Shown here: in pieces, positions 5,347-7,143 of the stretch
Layout: each line of letters opens with the position of its first letter
How positions within the stretch are numbered: position 1 is the first letter of the stretch
Source of the DNA: Desulfobulbaceae bacterium
GTDB taxonomy: Bacteria > Desulfobacterota > Desulfobulbia > Desulfobulbales > Desulfobulbaceae
Reading direction: 5' to 3'
DNA: 7,143 bases
Assembly (NCBI GenBank): GCA_003508005.1
Contig: DNUE01000090.1
Location: 200 to 7,342, forward strand
Program-made: the position numbers and the translations under genes
The notes under the pieces: model-generated
The model's database searches: none
What the model was told of the DNA's origin: nothing
The model's input: only the letters and a program-made list of their open reading frames with translations

Positions 5347-6912
5347 TTATCTCTTCTTTCGGGAGGAGGACGCCCCTCTTGGCCTGCCACTGGAGCGGGA
5401 AGCGCCGGCCCGATTATGGCCTGAGATCATTCCTGATTCATCCCTGAATCCCCCGGCACTGGGCCGTCCCTGACCCGGGGGCGGAGGTGTCAGCAGGGAT
5501 TCATCGGGCTGAACGCAGCGCAGCGGCTCGCCGAGATAGGCCTCAATATCGGGCAGGACAAAGGCGTCTTCCTCACAGGCGAAACTAATCGAAATCCCGG
5601 CCACTCCCGCCCTGCCGGTCCTGCCGATGCGGTGCACATAGTCCTCGGCCTCGTAGGGCAGGGTATAATTGATGACATGGCTGATGCCGGCGATATGGAT
5701 GCCGCGTCCGGCCACATCGGTGGCGATCATCACCTTGACCTTCCCCTCACGGAAGGCCTCCAAACGCGCTGTCCTCTTCTCCTGCGGAACATCGCCGGTG
5801 AGCAGGGTGCAGTCAACGCCATTACGCTCCAGCCGTTCACTCAAGCGCCTGGCCTCATTCTTCATATTGGTGAAGACGATAATCCGCTCATGCTCCTTGC
5901 TGGTGATCAGATTATAGAGCACCGTGTATTTCTCGGCCGTGGTGGTCAGATAGACAATCTGCTGAACGGTATCGACGGCCACCTGTTCCGGCTCCGACTC
6001 GATGGTCACCGGGTCCTTGCACCATTGCGCCGATAACTGCTTGACCTCCGGGGTAAAGGTGGCGGAAAAGAGCATGGTCTGCCGCTGTTCTTTATCGGGA
6101 AGCTTGTAAATGATCTTGCGCACATCGGGGATAAAGCCCATATCCAGCATCCGGTCGGCCTCATCAATGACCATGATCCCTGCCCGGTGCAGATTGATGA
6201 CCTGCTTACTCACATAATCAAGGAGCCGGCCGGGCGTGGCCACCACCACATCCACCGGTTTTTCGCTGAGATTTTTGCGCTGTTTCTGGTAATCGGTGCC
6301 GCCATAGGCCGAAACGATGTGCAGGGGCGTATGTTTGGCCAGGGCCCGGGCATCCTTGGCAATCTGAATCACCAGCTCCCGGGTCGGGGCGATAATCAGG
6401 GCCCGCGGGGTGCCAGCGCCCCTTTCCTCATTCAGTTCTTTTAAAAGTTGGGTAAAAATAGCGATCAGAAAGACCGCGCTTTTTCCGGTGCCAGTGGCGG
6501 CACGGCCAATCAGATCACGGCCTTGCAGGGCCTCGGGCAAAGCCTGGGCCTGAATCGGGGTGCAATACTGAAACTTTTGATCGGCAATGGCATGCATCAG
6601 CGGCAGTGGCAAGTCCAAGTCATGGAACCTGGTCTTGCCGGCCTCCGGCTCCACCGCGAACTGCGCCAAATCCCACTCCGGTAGCCGCTGCTCGCGTTTG
6701 GGCCGGGGACGGCGCGGCTTGGAGACAGCAGCTCCAGCCGACGACTCTTCCTGTTGCCCAACCGTCGCCACCTGTTCCGGCACCAATTCCCGGTCATCAA
6801 CAGGTATTGCCCCGGTGGGAGACGGATTCTCATGTTCAGTGTGTTCGTGCTTGCCGGATCTGGCCATATTTCGAATTTTGTTTCCCGCCTTTTTGAGAAA
6901 ATCCTTAATCAT
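5347..6912 (-). CDS. rhlB: DEAD-box ATP-dependent RNA helicase, RhlB-like
   Basis: Cytoplasmic ATP-dependent RNA helicase, 521 residues from the chosen start. The N-terminal extension (1-93) is polar and basic (KPRRPRPKREQR). It is followed by the Q motif (F96 to TPIQ 118-121), motif I AATGTGKS (138-145), PTREL (176-180), GG (204-205), TPGR (226-229), DEAD (250-253), SAT (283-285), IIVFTN (344-349), ATDVAGRGIHI (397-407) and HRIGRTGRAG (427-436). LLTGDVPQEKR and SISFACEEDAFVLPDIEAYLG strongly resemble E. coli RhlB, the helicase partner of RNase E. Whether it joins a degradosome is not shown. The C-terminal 45 residues are Gly/Ser/Arg-rich, as in RNA-binding tails. The start at ATG 6912 is supported by AAGG (6919-6922) with a 6-nt spacer. 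An in-frame TTG at 7062 would add 50 atypical residues and span the likely promoter. It is the first gene of a two-gene unit with the ABC-F ATPase. RhlB is the best name; RhlE-like is the alternative. Confidence 0.93.
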   Translation of the reverse strand: MIKDFLKKAGNKIRNMARSGKHEHTEHENPSPTGAIPVDDRELVPEQVATVGQQEESSAGAAVSKPRRPRPKREQRLPEWDLAQFAVEPEAGKTRFHDLDLPLPLMHAIADQKFQYCTPIQAQALPEALQGRDLIGRAATGTGKSAVFLIAIFTQLLKELNEERGAGTPRALIIAPTRELVIQIAKDARALAKHTPLHIVSAYGGTDYQKQRKNLSEKPVDVVVATPGRLLDYVSKQVINLHRAGIMVIDEADRMLDMGFIPDVRKIIYKLPDKEQRQTMLFSATFTPEVKQLSAQWCKDPVTIESEPEQVAVDTVQQIVYLTTTAEKYTVLYNLITSKEHERIIVFTNMKNEARRLSERLERNGVDCTLLTGDVPQEKRTARLEAFREGKVKVMIATDVAGRGIHIAGISHVINYTLPYEAEDYVHRIGRTGRAGVAGISISFACEEDAFVLPDIEAYLGEPLRCVQPDESLLTPPPPGQGRPSAGGFRDESGMISGHNRAGASRSSGRPRGASSSRKKR

Positions 6913-7009
6913 GCAATGCCTTATGGTGAGGTTAAATGTGGAAATTGGTTGCCGTGCGGCGACGAGGCTGTACAACCCCGATGACCCAGAAGTGTAACAA
7001 AGGGGAAAA

Positions 7010-7038
7010 ATCATACCATTATGCAGAGATAAGCTCCA
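7010..7038 (-). promoter_or_regulatory. Candidate extended -10 promoter for the helicase/ABC-F unit
   Basis: On the minus strand, TGGTATGAT (7018 to 7010) is an extended -10 (TGn plus a hexamer matching 5 of 6). A weak -35, TGGAGC (7038-7033, 3 of 6), lies 17 nt upstream. The predicted start is near 7003, giving a 5' leader of about 90 nt before ATG 6912. The in-frame region upstream of the ATG contains this site, which supports the shorter protein start. Confidence 0.45.
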
Positions 7039-7143
7039 GACTATTAGCGCCTTACAGCTCAATTTCTTGTTCTTTTTACAATAAATTCAGATTTCCTGAT
7101 CCGGTCGCACTTAGCGTTGGCACTATTTATGGTGTCAGACCAG

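Noticed and set aside
6913..7062. Upstream extension of the helicase from an in-frame TTG at 7062
   Set aside because: The 50 added residues do not resemble helicase N-termini, TTG is a rare start, and the region contains the likely promoter (7010-7038). ATG 6912 has a well-placed AAGG.
7130..7142. TGGTGTCAGACCA partial palindrome at the right edge
   Set aside because: It resembles GGTGTC-type dispersed hairpins, but it is short, imperfect and cut by the window end, so it cannot be supported.

Overview
The window is chromosomal-looking DNA from a bacterium, most likely Gram-negative. This rests on an RhlB-type DEAD-box helicase, an AmiD-like amidase core and HemC, with moderately GC-rich genes and AT-rich gaps. 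A Desulfobacterota or other proteobacterial host would fit, but that is an impression from gene style and not a demonstrated assignment. I see no rRNA, tRNA, CRISPR array, prophage block or transposase gene.

Layout from left to right. (1) Minus strand, 54-1796: hemC (hydroxymethylbilane synthase, tetrapyrrole synthesis) followed 57 nt later by an AmiD/AmpD-type N-acetylmuramoyl-L-alanine amidase with no signal peptide. (2) Divergent gap, 1797-2130: two copies of a structured repeat of about 100 bp (67 bp identical, then a terminator-like hairpin), followed by a good sigma70-like promoter. (3) Plus strand, 2131-2874: a short endonuclease/exonuclease/phosphatase (EEP) superfamily protein, probably read from a leaderless mRNA. 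(4) Minus strand, 2908-3333: an unrecognised acidic 141-residue protein, convergent with the EEP gene. (5) A 358-nt gap, 3334-3691, holding a MITE-like nested palindrome of about 139 bp flanked by an 8-bp direct repeat. (6) Minus strand, 3692-6912: a two-gene unit, RhlB-like DEAD-box RNA helicase then an ABC-F ATPase, separated by 8 nt. It has a plausible extended -10 promoter about 90 nt upstream of the helicase.

Functionally, the helicase and ABC-F protein form a plausible RNA/ribosome unit (RNA unwinding or turnover, and relief of stalled ribosomes). hemC and the amidase share a strand but belong to unrelated pathways. The protein-coding content is largely housekeeping. The least explained material is in the two long gaps: the duplicated hairpin-terminator element at 1841-2090 and the palindromic insertion at 3417-3571. 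No clearly new multi-gene system is visible.
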